From: Cymodocea nodosa
Taxonomy: Eukaryota > Streptophyta > Magnoliopsida > Alismatales > Cymodoceaceae
Direction of reading: 5' to 3'
Length of the DNA stretch: 64,000 nt
Assembly (NCBI GenBank): GCA_036874045.1
Contig: CM072341.1
Coordinates: 14,396,501 to 14,460,500, forward strand
Positions 10,836 to 22,259 of this stretch are shown piece after piece. Each line of letters starts with the position of its first letter. Within the stretch, counting starts at the first letter, position 1. The position numbers were made by a program, and so were the translations under genes. A model generated the notes under the pieces. That model saw only the letters and a program-made list of their open reading frames with translations, searched no databases and had not been told where the DNA came from.

Positions 10836-10968
10836 CGAGGGGAAATCAAATTTTTGGAAGGGGGGAGGTTGGAAATCATGAAACAGTAAAGGTAATTTTA
10901 GGTATTTATATGTCGGTAAAATCTCACTTTCTTTTTCCTTCAGTATTGTGCACACTAACCACATTTTA

Positions 10969-11026
10969 ACTGAATTCAACGATTTTCCTTTCCGTCAACT
11001 GAATTCCATTTGGCACTAACCCCCCC
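10969..11026 (-). repeat. Right terminal inverted repeat of the Harbinger element
   Basis: Ends in GCACTAACCCCCCC followed by the TAA duplication at 11027-11029. On the minus strand it reads into TTGACGGAAAGGAAAA, matching the left end. Confidence 0.75.
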
Positions 11027-11029
11027 TAA

Positions 11030-11845
11030 GATACCTCAAATTGTCGAAACAAGGATTAAGGTAGCAACAGAAGTTGCAATAAATAGAGAAAGGAAAATCA
11101 GGCCAAACAATGAAGTTGCCCTAGAACTGATCCGACGTAAGTCTAGATTATGGTTCATATGACATATTGGTGGATATGTCAGGTGGGTAGTCTAGGAGCA
11201 ATAGAGGAAAGCAGCCAAAGAACCTGTAGCTGTAGAGCCAGCTGCTGAAAAATCAGTAACTGAGGAACAGCAGCTAGGACCTTCAATTCCACCAACAGAA
11301 CCATTACAACAAGTAGCATTTACTTGGTTGAGAACTAAAGAAAAAGATAATGAGTTTGCTAACTTCGTCAAAATAGTAAAAGACTAAGGAGATGATGAAA
11401 AAATGGCTATGGCCAAAGCACATATCCTATATGATGCCATAAAGAGGAAGCAGGCTAAAGAAAAGTTGAGAGCCCAATACAAAATTAAAGTAGAGTAGCA
11501 TCAAGAAGCAGTTAGATCAATGGCTGTAAGAGAAACTAAAGTTGGTCATTCGAGACCAGTAATTATAGAAAAAGTGAAACAAGAATAGCCAATACTTGTG
11601 GCTCGAGGGCTTATAGACCCTATTTTTATAGATTAAATTTTAGATAAGGAAGAGGAAGACTAGGCGCAACTATTTAGAAGAATGGAAGGAAAAGAGATAG
11701 TGCCTGAAGCTCCTGTAGAGATTAAACCTAAGCTTTTAATATCAAAAGGGCATGTAGAGTCCATTTTTGTAGACCTGCTATCCGAATCTAAGGAGCAGGA
11801 GCAATAGCAGCAAAAGTAAAGAGAAGAAGGAAAATAGGCTGAAAT
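11030..11845 (+). pseudogene. ORFx of copy A, middle part, ending at a 3 kb internal deletion
   Basis: Resumes after the Harbinger element with IPQIVETRIKVATEVAINRE, the same peptide as copy B (about 24310 downward). It continues through a Pro/Glu/Gln-rich, Lys-rich stretch including EEQQLGPSIPPTEPLQQ. Stops (TAG, TAA) occur where copy B has Trp or Gln codons. At about 11845 it jumps in GGCTGAAATTA from ORFx sequence (copy B position about 23495) to gag sequence (copy B position about 20455). The C-terminal half of ORFx and the N-terminal half of gag are therefore lost in copy A. Confidence 0.65.
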
Positions 11846-12306
11846 TAACAAAGAAAATAGAAGAATTATCATTAAATCAAAAATTAGCAGAAAAGAATGC
11901 AAATCTTAATGACTTAGATATTATTTATATTAGAAATTAGAAAGATAACTTTGGGAAATTCTTATAACCCTAATTGGAGAAATCACCCGAACTTATCTTA
12001 GAGAAATAACAATTTCCAAGGAGGAGAAAATATAAATGATAAGAATATAAATTATAAAGCATTAATTGAACAAGGATCTAGAATAGAGAAGTTAGAAAAG
12101 ATAATTCAATAGTTAAACAATTGTCTAGATCTTGTATTTGGAAATGCTGCCATTCAAAATCAAAATATGAATAGAAAGATACCCTCTAGATAGAAGGAAT
12201 CAATAGAAGTTAGACCTATTAGAGGATTGTCAATGCAAGCAGTACCTAACCCTGTCAACAGAACTATTAATGAAATTGATACCTCCTATGGGAGGGAAGC
12301 TGAATG
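11846..12306 (+). pseudogene. Gag C-terminal tail of copy A
   Basis: The translation contains NSYNPNWRNHPNLS, the WRNHPNxSW-type signature found in the C-terminal part of Athila/Tat gag proteins. It is followed by LIEQGSRIEKLEKIIQ (coiled) and VRPIRGLSMQAVPNPVNRT. It ends at TGA 12304-12306. Unlike most gags of this lineage, no CCHC zinc knuckle precedes the NPNWRNH segment, either here or in copy B. Confidence 0.7.
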
Positions 12307-12394
12307 AAGAAGTATAACTAAAACAATTATGTATAATATAGTAAGTAAAAAAATTTAAAAAGAAAAAATTGAAAGTTTAATTATAGTTAGTAGT

Positions 12395-12462
12395 ATCATA
12401 GAGTTATTACTTAACTCAATGAACTTAGTCTGCTGAGTTATGACCTAACTCCACGAGGGTAA
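12395..12462 (+). repeat. Inter-ORF hairpin between gag and the F-box ORF (copy A)
   Basis: Decayed members of the TAACTCAATGAAC / GAGTTATGACCTAACTCCACG series lie about 70 bases upstream of the F-box start. The copy B counterpart at 19873-19901 is a perfect palindrome. Confidence 0.65.
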
Positions 12463-12527
12463 GTAAGTAGCTATGTTGATTTTATCTCTATTAAATTTTT
12501 ATTTATGTTTTTACGAAATCACAACAG

Positions 12528-13666
12528 ATGGAATTGATGAAATTACCACTAGATGCACTTAGGGAAGTACTGAGTAACCTATCAGCTAAAGATCTATGTA
12601 GATTGTGTTGTGTACCAAAAGAAATTAAAGATTGTGTTAGAGAAAAATATTTTCATAGACTACAAACTGCAAAAATGACTAAGATTAGAAATGGATTTTT
12701 ATGGAAGTCATTTAATCGTAGTTCAATCAACTATGAATATCTGAATATGGAAGCAACTACTGGAATTCCACCCAATACATTGAAAGGAATAGATCATATT
12801 ATGGGGATAGATGAAGGATTAATTATTTACAGAACCAAACCAAGGTATGCAATTCTGTTACCTGATATTTTGATTAGAAATCCTATCACTAGAGAAGAAT
12901 GGAATATAAGAAGGCCTAATAGATTTGAAGTACTAATTGAAAATTGTGGGTTAGCATTAATCTTTTCTGATAAAAATTCGACCATTCTTGAAAGATTGTA
13001 TTACTAGAGACCAACTAGAAATTGGGATGAGTATTTATGTTTAAGTGTGTATAATTTTCTAAATAGATCTTGGACTGAAAATACTATGATATATCTAGGA
13101 CAAAAGCACTAATTAACAACATACATGTTATACTTGATGGATATATATATTTAGTATCAAATATATCAGTTGCATTTAGATCTGATTTATACATAGTAAG
13201 CATAGATAGTTATGATGATAACTTTATAGAAATATTGCCTATACCGAGTGATATAGCTAAACCATCGTCTACAGAATATGATAAAATTCAATTAGGAATG
13301 TGGTATAATGAATATGATGATCCTACTTTATGTTTGATAAGATGGTGGGATGAATTGATAAAATTTCAAATATTGATTATGAAAGACCAAAATGAATGGA
13401 AGTGGGAAGAGGAATATATTGAAATAGATGTAAAAATAAAAACAGCTACATTATCTTGGAATTGAAAAGGATCCCTTTCTGCATTTCATTTCATTAATGG
13501 TAATACACTTATATTTAGTATTGATAACATACTGCAAGTTTACAAGTTAAAAAGAAAAGAAGACTACATTAAAACAGAATTAATAGCAAGAAGAATCATA
13601 CCTAAAAAGTTTGCTTGAACTGACACGTTTATTTCATTTGTCACTACTTTTCAATCATGTTCTTAA
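12528..13666 (+). pseudogene. Element-encoded F-box protein, copy A
   Basis: The ATG at 12528 opens MELMKLPLDALREVLSNLSA, then KDLCRLCCVPKEIKDCVREK. This is an F-box (LP-x-D-x-L-x-x-x-L-x-x-L) followed by VREKYFHRL. A C-terminal region of about 320 residues resembles the beta-strand-rich associated domains of plant F-box proteins, with WYNEYDDPTLCLIRWWDE and FINGNTLIFSIDNILQVYK. The frame breaks at TAG 13005, a frameshift near 13110 and TGA 13463; the longest open pieces are 12528-13007 and 13235-13465. F-box proteins recruit targets to SCF ubiquitin ligases; a role for this one is inference. Copy B keeps the same ORF in the same place, so it belongs to the element family. Confidence 0.75.
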
Positions 13667-15212
13667 ATTGTGATTCTATGCTTTTAATGTTGTGTATACT
13701 CTGTATTTATTTTTAGAAAAGGAAGAAAAAATTTTAGTTTTTGTTTTATTTTATAAAAAGAAAAAAAAGAAAAAACAAAATATCAATCCAGTTTGTTGGT
13801 ATCTGTTCTGGGAAACCAACTAGCTTGCTTGTAAGCCACCAAAGGCATAGGAGCCTAGGTTCCACACAAGACACTAATTTAACAATTTATGTTTTGTTAT
13901 TTTGTTATATATTCTATTTTTATTTGTGAATGAAAAGTTTTTCAGAATCAAAAGTTGGAAGATATCGAAAGAGATACAAAAGAACAAGGTATGTAATTGA
14001 TTACTTATCCTGAATTTACATTTAAACTTAGTTTGTGGAGTTATTCATTAACTCAATGAATTAAGTTCGTTGAGTTAGGTGCTAAATCAACGAAACAATA
14101 TTTATGCCTGCTACAATTACTGTATTTACTGTAAAATCTTCTACATTGAGGACAATGCAAAATGTAGGTATGGGGGGAGGTAATTAGATTAAAAGCCAAG
14201 TAATTTTGTTAATTAGAGGAATTAGAATGGTGCTGCAAAAGTTCTATGGAAATTGAAAATTTTTTATGAATTTGCTGTAACTATTCGATAATTGAGACTA
14301 CCAACTTTTTAAGAATTGTAACTACTTGAATGTTATATTTAGAATCTTATATAATATGCTACAAAATTTTACTCTTATACAAATATGGATATAGTATCTT
14401 ATGTTTTTGCTGAATTTTATGAATTTAACAGTTTTATGATTTTATAAAGAAATCAGAATGCTTAACTGAAATTCAGTAAATTATTTGAAATCCTGAAAGA
14501 GTTGAAATGTTGATTTTTGGATTAAATGAAATACATAGGATCAAGGATACATTTAATTTGATTAATTAAACTTGTAGAATGATTTATGTGTAAATCTTAT
14601 TAAACTACAGAAAAAGTATGATCTTATTGATATAGATTCATATTTTCAGTAAATAATAGAAGTAGGACTATATGAGATTTGTGTTTTATTGCATCTATAT
14701 TAATGAAATATGTATATATACTGTGTTGAAAAGAAAAAAAGAAAAAAAAAAAGAAAAACTTTGAGAGTTTATTGACTTGTTTGATCACAAGCCTTTTGTA
14801 CTTGAGCAGATAAGTATGTAAGGATTGTTGTCCTGAAAAAAGACTCTTTAAATCTGGCAACCTAAGATCCTGATCAGATCTGAGATTGTTGACTGAAAGC
14901 TCGATACATGGGTACACTAGGAAGCTTTTCAAATTAACTTTTAAAGTATAAATATGCATATACTGTTCTGAAAAGATAAAAGTGTTTTGTGAAATACAGA
15001 TATCTTTTGAATAAAGTATATTTTCTGTTATCTAAGATTGCTGAAGTATGAATCTAAATTAGACTTTTGAAGTTGTTTATCTAAGATAGAATTCATTATT
15101 CTTCTTGTTTTAATCATATTGAATTGGATTGTGTTTTGATTTGTATGTAGTTGAAATTTATTCTGGAAATCATATTGGAAAATTCAGGATGATAGATGTT
15201 TGAGAAAAAATG
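13667..15212 (+). other. 3' non-coding region of copy A with one hairpin
   Basis: No credible ORF. It holds a TAACTCAATGAA/TTCGTTGAGTTA hairpin at 14045-14075, a GTATGGGGGGAGG purine tract at 14167, several A-rich runs (about 14730-14760) and sequence that recurs at 16863-18240 (minus) and 24831-25760 (plus). It ends abruptly at 15212 in AAAAAATGATAAT, where a minus-strand LTR begins. Confidence 0.7.
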
Positions 15213-16850
15213 ATAATAATCACGATACAAAACAAACAATACAACACTTTAATACTAAATGTAAATACTAATAATTTGTTGTTTTTGATATTTTTGTTTT
15301 GATATGTTCTTGAAGATGAATGAAAAGTGAAATGTAAAAATCTCTATCGACAGTAAAAACTTCTGTCACTACATGCGACGCGATCACACCACTAAAAACT
15401 TAATCACTTACAATCTTGCCTCATCTCCCTATAGAATCGTGAATCCAAAATTGTAAGATGACCTCGTCTTTAGCATACTGGCATCAACCCGAAACCAAGG
15501 CTAGAAGCTTTACGATCTCCTGAGATATGAGTCGGTGCTTAGTGAAAATGACTTCCCTTCCCGCGATGCGATCACTCCTCACAGTGGTTGTCAGTCACCG
15601 TGTTTGGCTCGGAATCGACCTGACATCAGGAAAGTATCCTCATAGACCTCCAATGGTTGGTGATTTTGGTGGTGGTGTGGAGCTTCAAGGAACTTCTGAT
15701 GCTTCCTACAGTTAGTGTGTCCACCTTTGCACATACCCTTTCTTCATTTTTTTTTTCTCTTCTTTTATATTTCTTTCTATAGTAATTGATTCTACTTAGA
15801 TGATCGATTGGATTTCCTTCATTCATATCAACGATGGTGATTTCTTCTTCATTCCATGAGTGAATTCCTGCGTGATACGTGTAATCGTGGTTTTCCTTTG
15901 AATTTCCTGTTTCTGCAACTGCTATAGTGGCATATTAGAAAATAAATGGTCTATGAAGTTACAGATAACTCAACAGACTTACTTCATTGATTTAACTATA
16001 AAACACGTGTAATAAAGAAATAACTTATAAGCTTACTAACACAACATGTTACCTTACTATATATTCAAGTAACTCAACGCGTATAGTTATGCTAACGTAA
16101 CGAGTTATACATGTGTAGTTCACGTGACATAATAAAGTATTTAGATTCAACATGTGCATAAATCTAACTTAACGAGTTTAGATATATAACTTACGATTTT
16201 CACTCGCTAACTCAACGAGTTCTCACATGATCTTTTTATACCTTTAAACTTGTAACCCAACGAGTTGGCACATGATCTTTTAACAAAAAGAACACTAACT
16301 CAACGAGTTGTTACTGTTCACTTATACATGATATAAATATATGCAAATAAATTGGATCATGCTTAATATTATAGAACCACACTTAAATCAGGTTTTCAGA
16401 TCATGACACGTGTCCTTAATAAGTTTTATGAATAAAAGGATATTTTGGATACTTACAAATCTAACTATCTGATGCCTAGATGCATTTCGGATAGTTACCA
16501 GATAACTTACTGAAAATTCACTTAAGTCATGCATTGATGTTTCAACACGTGTACTTCAGGAAATAATAAAATATTCTTTAAGCATTTAAAACATAACTGT
16601 CCGATACATGCAATATAACTCTCCGAAATACAGAAAATTCAGATCCTTAAGAATTAAAAACCTGCAACTTACCGATAGTTCAGAAATGTACTAAATTAAC
16701 GTTAATTTCCTGAAATTATACAGATTCTTTCATTAAATTATATAACAATGCAATTGTAACATAATGACTTAATTCTCATATGATAAGCTAAATATTATGC
16801 AAATAACCAACATTTAAGGGTTAATATTATGCACTTTTTCATTCTAAACA
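15213..16850 (-). mobile_element. 3' LTR of copy B (truncated at its own 3' end)
   Basis: On the minus strand the LTR begins TGTTTAGAATGAAAAAGTGC at 16850, directly after a polypurine tract. It runs to 15213, where it loses about 600 bases relative to solo LTR 1. It contains ACACGTGT sites, multiple TAACTCAACG copies (16060-16310) and CGGATAGTTA/TAACTATCCGA motifs. The break at 15212/15213 joins it head to head with copy A. Confidence 0.8.
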
Positions 16851-16862
16851 CTTCCCCCATAC
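16851..16862 (-). promoter_or_regulatory. Polypurine tract of copy B
   Basis: The minus-strand sequence GTATGGGGGAAG immediately precedes the LTR start TGTTTAG. This is the expected plus-strand DNA priming site and fixes the orientation of copy B. Confidence 0.8.
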
Positions 16863-18649
16863 TTAAATTTTGCTAGTCCCTTAGCAAACTAAGATCTAAC
16901 TAGTTAGTCTTTCTACAGTGCTAGAATTAATTCTTCATTTTGTTTCTTCAGAATACATAAATTAGATTACTATATAGATATTCTGTATTTTTTAGTAATC
17001 TATTTTAACATTGTTTTCTCCTCTTAAACCTGCAAATATATTTAAATCATATGTAAATTACATACAAAATATATTAACATCATATAGGTGTTAACTATAT
17101 TATCATTTTTTCTTCTTTTCAAACATTTGCTATCTTGAATTTTCCAATATGATTTTCAAAACAAATTTCAACTACATATGCATGAAAACATAATCCAATT
17201 CAATATGATTAAAACAAGGAGAATAATAAATTGTATCTCAAATAAACAACTTCAAAAGTCTATTCTAGATTCATACTTCAGCAATCTTAGATAACAGAAA
17301 ATATACTCGATTCAAAAGATATCTGTATTTCACAAAACACTTTTATCTTTACAGAATAATATATGCATATTTGTACTTTAAAAGTTAATTTGAAAAGCTT
17401 GAATCATATAAGAGCTTTCTAATGTACCCATGTATCGAGCTTTTAGTCAACAATCTTAGATTTGATCAGGATCTTAGGTTGCCAAATTTAAAGAGTCCTT
17501 TTTTAGGTCAACAATCCTTACATACCTATCTACTCAAGTATAAAAGGCTCGTGATCAAACAAGTCAATAAACTCTCAAAGTTTTTCTCTTTTTTTCCTCT
17601 TTTTTTTCTTTTCAACACAATATATATACGTATTTCATTAATACAGATGCAATAAAACACAAATCTCATATAGTTTTACTTCTATTATTTACTTAAAATA
17701 TGAATCCATGTCAATAAGCTCATACATTTTCTATAGTTTAATAAGATTTACACATAAATCATTCTACAAGTTTAATCAATCAAATTAATTGTATCCTTGC
17801 TCATATGCATCTCATTTAATCCAAAAATCAACATTTCAGCTCTTTTAGGATTTCAGATAATTTACTGAGTTTCAGTTAAGCATTTAGATTTCTTTTTAAA
17901 ATCGTGAAACTGTTAAATTCATAAAATTCAGCAAAAACATAAGATACTATATCCAGATTTGTATTAATAGTAAAATTTTGTAGCATCTTATATAGGATTA
18001 TAAATATAATATTCAAGCAATTATAATACTTAAAAATCTTACAGTTTCAATTATCAAATAGTTACAGCAAATTCATAAAAAAATTTCAATTTCCACAGAA
18101 CTTTTGCAGCACCATTCTAATTCCTCTAATTAACAAAATTACTTGGCTTTTAATCTAATTACTTGCCCCCCTATACCTACATTTTACATTATCCTCAATG
18201 TAAAAGATTTTACAGTAAATACAGTAATTATTAGTAGGTATGAATATTGTTTCGTTAACTTAGCACCTAACTCAACAAACTTAATTCGTTGAGTTAATGA
18301 ATAACTCCACGAACTAAGTTTAAATGTAAATTCAGGATAAGTAACCAATTACATACTTTGTTCTTTTGTATCTTCTTCAATATCTTCCAACTTTTGATTC
18401 TGAAAAACTCTTCATTCACAAATAAAAGTAGAATATATAACAAAATAACAACTTAACAACAAAACATAAATTGTTAAAACTATGCCTTTGGTGGCTCACA
18501 AGCAAGCCAATTGGTTTCCTAGAATAGATACCAACAAACTAGATTGATATTTTATTTTTTTATTTTTCTTTTTATAAAACAAAAACTACAAATTTTTCTT
18601 CCTTTTCTAAAAATAAATATAGAGTATACACAACATTAAAAGTACAGAA
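16863..18649 (-). other. 3' non-coding region of copy B with hairpin at 18245-18315
   Basis: Matches the copy A region 13667-15190 in reverse complement, but extends further to the polypurine tract. The hairpin at 18265-18300 uses CTAACTCAACAAACTT and TTCGTTGAGTTA. There is no coding signal beyond short chance frames. Confidence 0.65.
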
Positions 18650-19786
18650 TCACAATGATTGAAAAGTAATGACAATTGGAATAAGCATGTCAGTCCAAGC
18701 AAACTTTTTAGGCATAATTCTTCTTGCTATTAATTCTGTTTTAATGCAGTCTGCTTTCCTTTTTACTTTGTAAACTTGTAGTATGTTATCTATACTAAAT
18801 ATAAGTGTATTACCATTAATAAATTGAAATGTAGAAAGGGATCTGTTTCTGTTCCAAGATAATGTAGCTGTTTCTATTTCTACATCTATTTCAATAAATT
18901 CCTCTTCCCACTTCCATTCATTTAGGTCTTTCATAATCTATATTTGAAATTTCATTAGTTCATCCCACCATCTTATCAGACATAAAGTAGGATCATCATA
19001 TTCATTATACCACATTCCTAATTGAATTTTATCATATTCTACAGACGGTGGTTTAGCTATATCACTCGGTATAGGTAATATTTCTATAAAGTCATCATCA
19101 TAACTGTCTATGCTTACTATGTATAAATCAAATCTAAATGCAACTGATATATCTATGATTAGATATATATATCCATCAAGTATGACATGTATGTTGTTAA
19201 TTAAAGTTTTCTGTCCTAGATATATCATAGTATTTTCAGTTCACGATCTATTCACAAAATTATACACACTTAAGCATAAATCCTCATCCCAATTTCCAAT
19301 TGGTCTCTAATAATACAATTTTTTAGGAATGGTCGAATTTTTATCAAAAAATGTTAAAGCTAACCCACAATTTTCAGTTGGTACTTCATATCTATTAGGC
19401 CTTCCTATATTCCATTCTTCTCTAGTGATAAGATTTCTAATCAAAATATCAGGTAACAGAATTGCATACCTTGGTTTGGTTCTGTAAATAATTAATCATT
19501 CATCTATCCCTATAATATGATCTATTCATTCTAATGTATTGGGTGGAATTCTAGTAGTTTCTTCCATATTCAAATATTCATAGCTGATTGAACTACGATT
19601 AAATGACTTCTATAAAAATCAATCTCTAATCTTCATCATTTTTGCAGCTTGTAGTCCATGAAAATATTTTTCTCTGACATAGTCTTTAATCTCCTTTGAT
19701 ACACAACACAATTTGTACAGATCTTTAGCTGACAAGTTACTCAGTACTTCCCTTAGTGCATCTAGTGGTAATTTCATCAATTCCAT
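18650..19786 (-). pseudogene. Element-encoded F-box protein, copy B
   Basis: The minus-strand ATG at 19786 starts MELMKLPLDALREVLSNLSA, identical over these 20 residues to copy A. The domain order is the same: F-box (first 45 residues), then a beta-rich C-terminal part with VSIDSYDDDFIEILPIPSDI, WYNEYDDPTLCLIRWWDE and ELIARRIMPKKFAWTDM. It ends at the stop after VITFQSL at 18650. About seven in-frame stops (TAG, TAA) interrupt it, several replacing Trp or Gln. The last 370 codons align with copy A without large gaps, so the ancestor was about 375 residues. The combination of F-box plus associated domain suggests a host-derived gene, but no specific donor is recognised. Confidence 0.75.
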
Positions 19787-19849
19787 CTACTGTGATTCTG
19801 TATAACATAAACAAAAATTTAATAGAGACAAAATCAACATAGCTACTTA

Positions 19850-19915
19850 CTTATCCTTGTGGAGTTAGCTTATAACTCAACGAACTAAGTTCGTTGAGTT
19901 AAATAATAACTCTAC
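19850..19915 (-). repeat. Perfect 29-base palindrome between gag and F-box ORF (copy B)
   Basis: At 19873-19901, TAACTCAACGAACT is followed by one base and its exact complement AGTTCGTTGAGTTA. This is the cleanest hairpin of the series and lies about 90 bases upstream of the F-box start. Confidence 0.85.
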
Positions 19916-20005
19916 AATATTACTAACTATAATTAAACTTACATTTTTTTCTTTTATATTTTTTTTACTTACTATATTATACATAGTGGTTTCAGTTATA
20001 CTACT

Positions 20006-21353
20006 TCATTCAATTTCCCTCCCAAAGGAGGTATCAATTTCATTAACAATTCTGTTGACAAGGTTAGGTATTGCTTACATTGGCAATCCTCTAGTAGGTC
20101 TAACTTCTATTGATTCCTTCTGTCTAGGGGATATATTTTTATTCATATTTTGATTTTGAATGGCAGTATTTCCAAATACAAGATCTAGATGATTCTTTAA
20201 TTGTTGAATTATCTTTTCTAACTTCTCTATTTGAGATCCTTGTTCAATTAATGCTTCATAACTTATATTTTTATCATTTATATTTTCTCCTCCATGAAAA
20301 TTGTTATTTCTCCAAGATAGATTTGAGTGATTTCTCCAATTAGGGTTATAAGAATTTCCAAAGTTATCTTTCTAGTTTCTAGCATAAATAATATCTAAAT
20401 CATTAATGTTTGCATTCTTTTCTACTAGCTTTTGATTTAATGATAACTCTTCTATTTTCTTTGTTAACTCAGTTAATTTAACTTCATGCATAGTGCTTGA
20501 ATCTATTTCATGCATTCCTCTTGGCAATTTTCTTTTATCTGTAATAGCTTCAGCCGAATTTTCCCACTATGTAGTTCTTTTTGCAAAGTTTTCTAAGTAT
20601 GCCCATTCTTCTTCACTACATAGTTTTAAAATTCCATTCTGACAAGTAGATTCTAATAAAGATTTCATTGAAACATCTATGCCTTCATAAATTATACCTA
20701 TTAATTGTGCTTTACTCATTGCATGATGTGGACATTGAGTCAATAAATCTTTAAATCTTTCAAAATATTTCCAGAATGATTCTCCCTGTTTTTGGCTACA
20801 CATTAATATTTCCTTTTTCTTTTTAATTGTTTGATGTGTTGGATAATATTTTTCCAGAAAAATAGAGCAAAATTCAGTCCATGCAGAAATTAAATCAAGC
20901 GACAAAGTATATAACCATCTCTTAGCTGTCTTTTAAAGCAAAAAGGATATATCTAAGTTTAATAGCATCAATACTCATGTTCGGCATTTTCATCATTTGA
21001 CAAACTTCATTAAATTCTCTAAGGAAATAATAGGCATCTTCTCGTTCTAATCCATGAAAGTATGGCAATTAACTAATATAATTAGATTTCAATTCAAACC
21101 TATCTCCCTCAAAGTTTGGTAATCGAATACATGAAGGTTCATCAACTAGTTCAAGATACAGAATTTCTCCTAATGATTTTTCTATTGGAGTAGCCATATC
21201 TTCGTTCTCTTTTAGAGAAAGATTAGCTACACCCCTAAGGATTTCATTAAAGTCCAATTCAGAAAATATTTCAATACGGCTCTATGTTGAATAATCCTAA
21301 GTAGGTGTTCTTATTAATCGTTTAATACTAGGAGAACAAATCCATGTGCTCAT
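20006..21353 (-). pseudogene. Gag (capsid domain) of copy B
   Basis: Candidate start at 21353. The order is CIRLPNFEGDRFELKSNYIS, LPYFHGLEREDAYYFLREFN and the Retrotrans_gag core (20905-20567) with FLEKYYPTHQTIKKKKEI, GESFWKYFERFKDLLTQCPH and LIGIIYEGI. Then come a coiled region, NPNWRNHSNLSWRNNNF and the tail ending at TGA 20006-20008. A frameshift near 20930 separates the first part from the core. Gag forms the particle and packages RNA. No CCHC knuckle is present in the usual place before NPNWRNH. Instead a knuckle is found at the start of pol in copy C. The gag lies downstream of ORFx, which is unusual. Confidence 0.8.
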
Positions 21354-21714
21354 AAACTCTTAACATAAAGTAAAATTGCAAAAGATTAATTACATACCAG
21401 TCTGATGCTTTGTTTTCAATAAATAGTTGTTAACGGATGAAGTTGAGTCAGCTGCTTCTCCTTCCAATTCCCCAACGAATTTTCTTTCCCATCCTTAAGT
21501 GCTGATAACTAGTAAATAACATTCTATTTTATATTTATAATACACTTCCATAAGGAAAATGAATCTCGTTACAAGAACGTGTCTTGTAACGTGCAATATG
21601 ATTCTTATTTTTATGGATACATTTTTCGCTTCTCATTTCAAATTTCAGTAACTACTAAACCCATGAAGTTCCGTTCGTGGCTGAAAGAATAACTATTCAG
21701 CTTAATCGACAAAT

Positions 21715-21835
21715 TAACCTCGTTGAGTTACAGTTAACTCAACGGACTAGCTTCAGTTACTATTTCTAACTCAATGAACTAACATCGTTGAGTTACAGCT
21801 AACTCAACGGACTAGCTTCGTTGAGTTAACACTTG
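21715..21835 (-). repeat. Inter-ORF hairpin cluster between ORFx and gag (copy B)
   Basis: Two hairpins with 10-base arms CGTTGAGTTA / TAACTCAACG and 4-base loops at 21721-21744 and 21786-21809. Further half-sites follow (AACTCAATGAAC, TTCGTTGAGTTAAC). Confidence 0.85.
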
Positions 21836-22259
21836 GCAAATTTCTAAAACTTACTCCTCGTATTAACTTCTATATTTTTTTCCTCCTGCATTTTGTCAAC
21901 TTTAATAAAGTTAAATACATGTCATTAATGTAGTGTTTTAATGTGACTTATTTAAATCTAAACATTATATGCATATTTAACTTACAGTTCATTTCCTATT
22001 GTGCAGAATTTACATTTTACTTTTCAGCATGTAGATATTTTCAGGCATTAACCAATTATCTTGCATTTAATTATGTCATTTATAAAATTTGTAAATCTTT
22101 TAAACAGTTATATAATATTCAATATAGTTCATCAATTCTATCATTCATTCTTAAACACAAATGCAAAAACATCTGAAATTCAAACATTCATTTATATAAA
22201 TATTGTTTTATAATACAAGCAATCAAAAATTTTTAATACAAGTAGATGAACAATATATT
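21836..22259. other. AT-rich non-coding spacer downstream of ORFx
   Basis: No conserved ORF or motif beyond A/T runs. The short open frame at 21943-22176 has no recognisable domain and no counterpart elsewhere in the window. Confidence 0.5.

Larger units (their letters stand above)
4878..11026 (-). mobile_element. PIF/Harbinger DNA transposon with TAA target duplication
   Basis: The terminal inverted repeats share TTAGTGC plus about 30 bases of weaker similarity (4878 onward versus 11026 backward). The 3-bp duplication TAA is at 4875-4877 and 11027-11029, typical of PIF/Harbinger. Inside are a HARBI1-like DDE transposase (minus, 5158-8419) and a Myb/SANT-like second ORF (minus, about 8720-9689). 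A captured cupin gene fragment lies near the right end. Subtracting the solo LTR leaves about 4.3 kb. The uninterrupted homologous site in copy B (about 24309-24316) confirms both ends. Confidence 0.9.
1..15212 (+). mobile_element. Copy A of a large Ty3/gypsy (Athila/Tat-type) retroelement, 5' end outside the window
   Basis: Reading left to right there are a gag/protease tail, reverse transcriptase, RNase H, integrase, a repeat-rich spacer, ORFx, a gag tail, an F-box ORF and a 3' untranslated region. No chromodomain follows the integrase. The 5' LTR lies outside the window and the 3' LTR is missing: at 15212/15213 the sequence switches to a minus-strand LTR of the same family. A 6.1 kb PIF/Harbinger element (4878-11026) interrupts ORFx, and about 3 kb is deleted at 11845 relative to copy B. 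The pol-ORFx-gag-F-box order is seen contiguously only here, so a rearranged origin cannot be excluded. Confidence 0.8.

Noticed and set aside
10094..10979. Long Ser/His/Pro-rich minus-strand frames
   Set aside because: They overlap the captured cupin exons and the GC-rich minisatellite, show repeat-derived composition in several frames and no domain.
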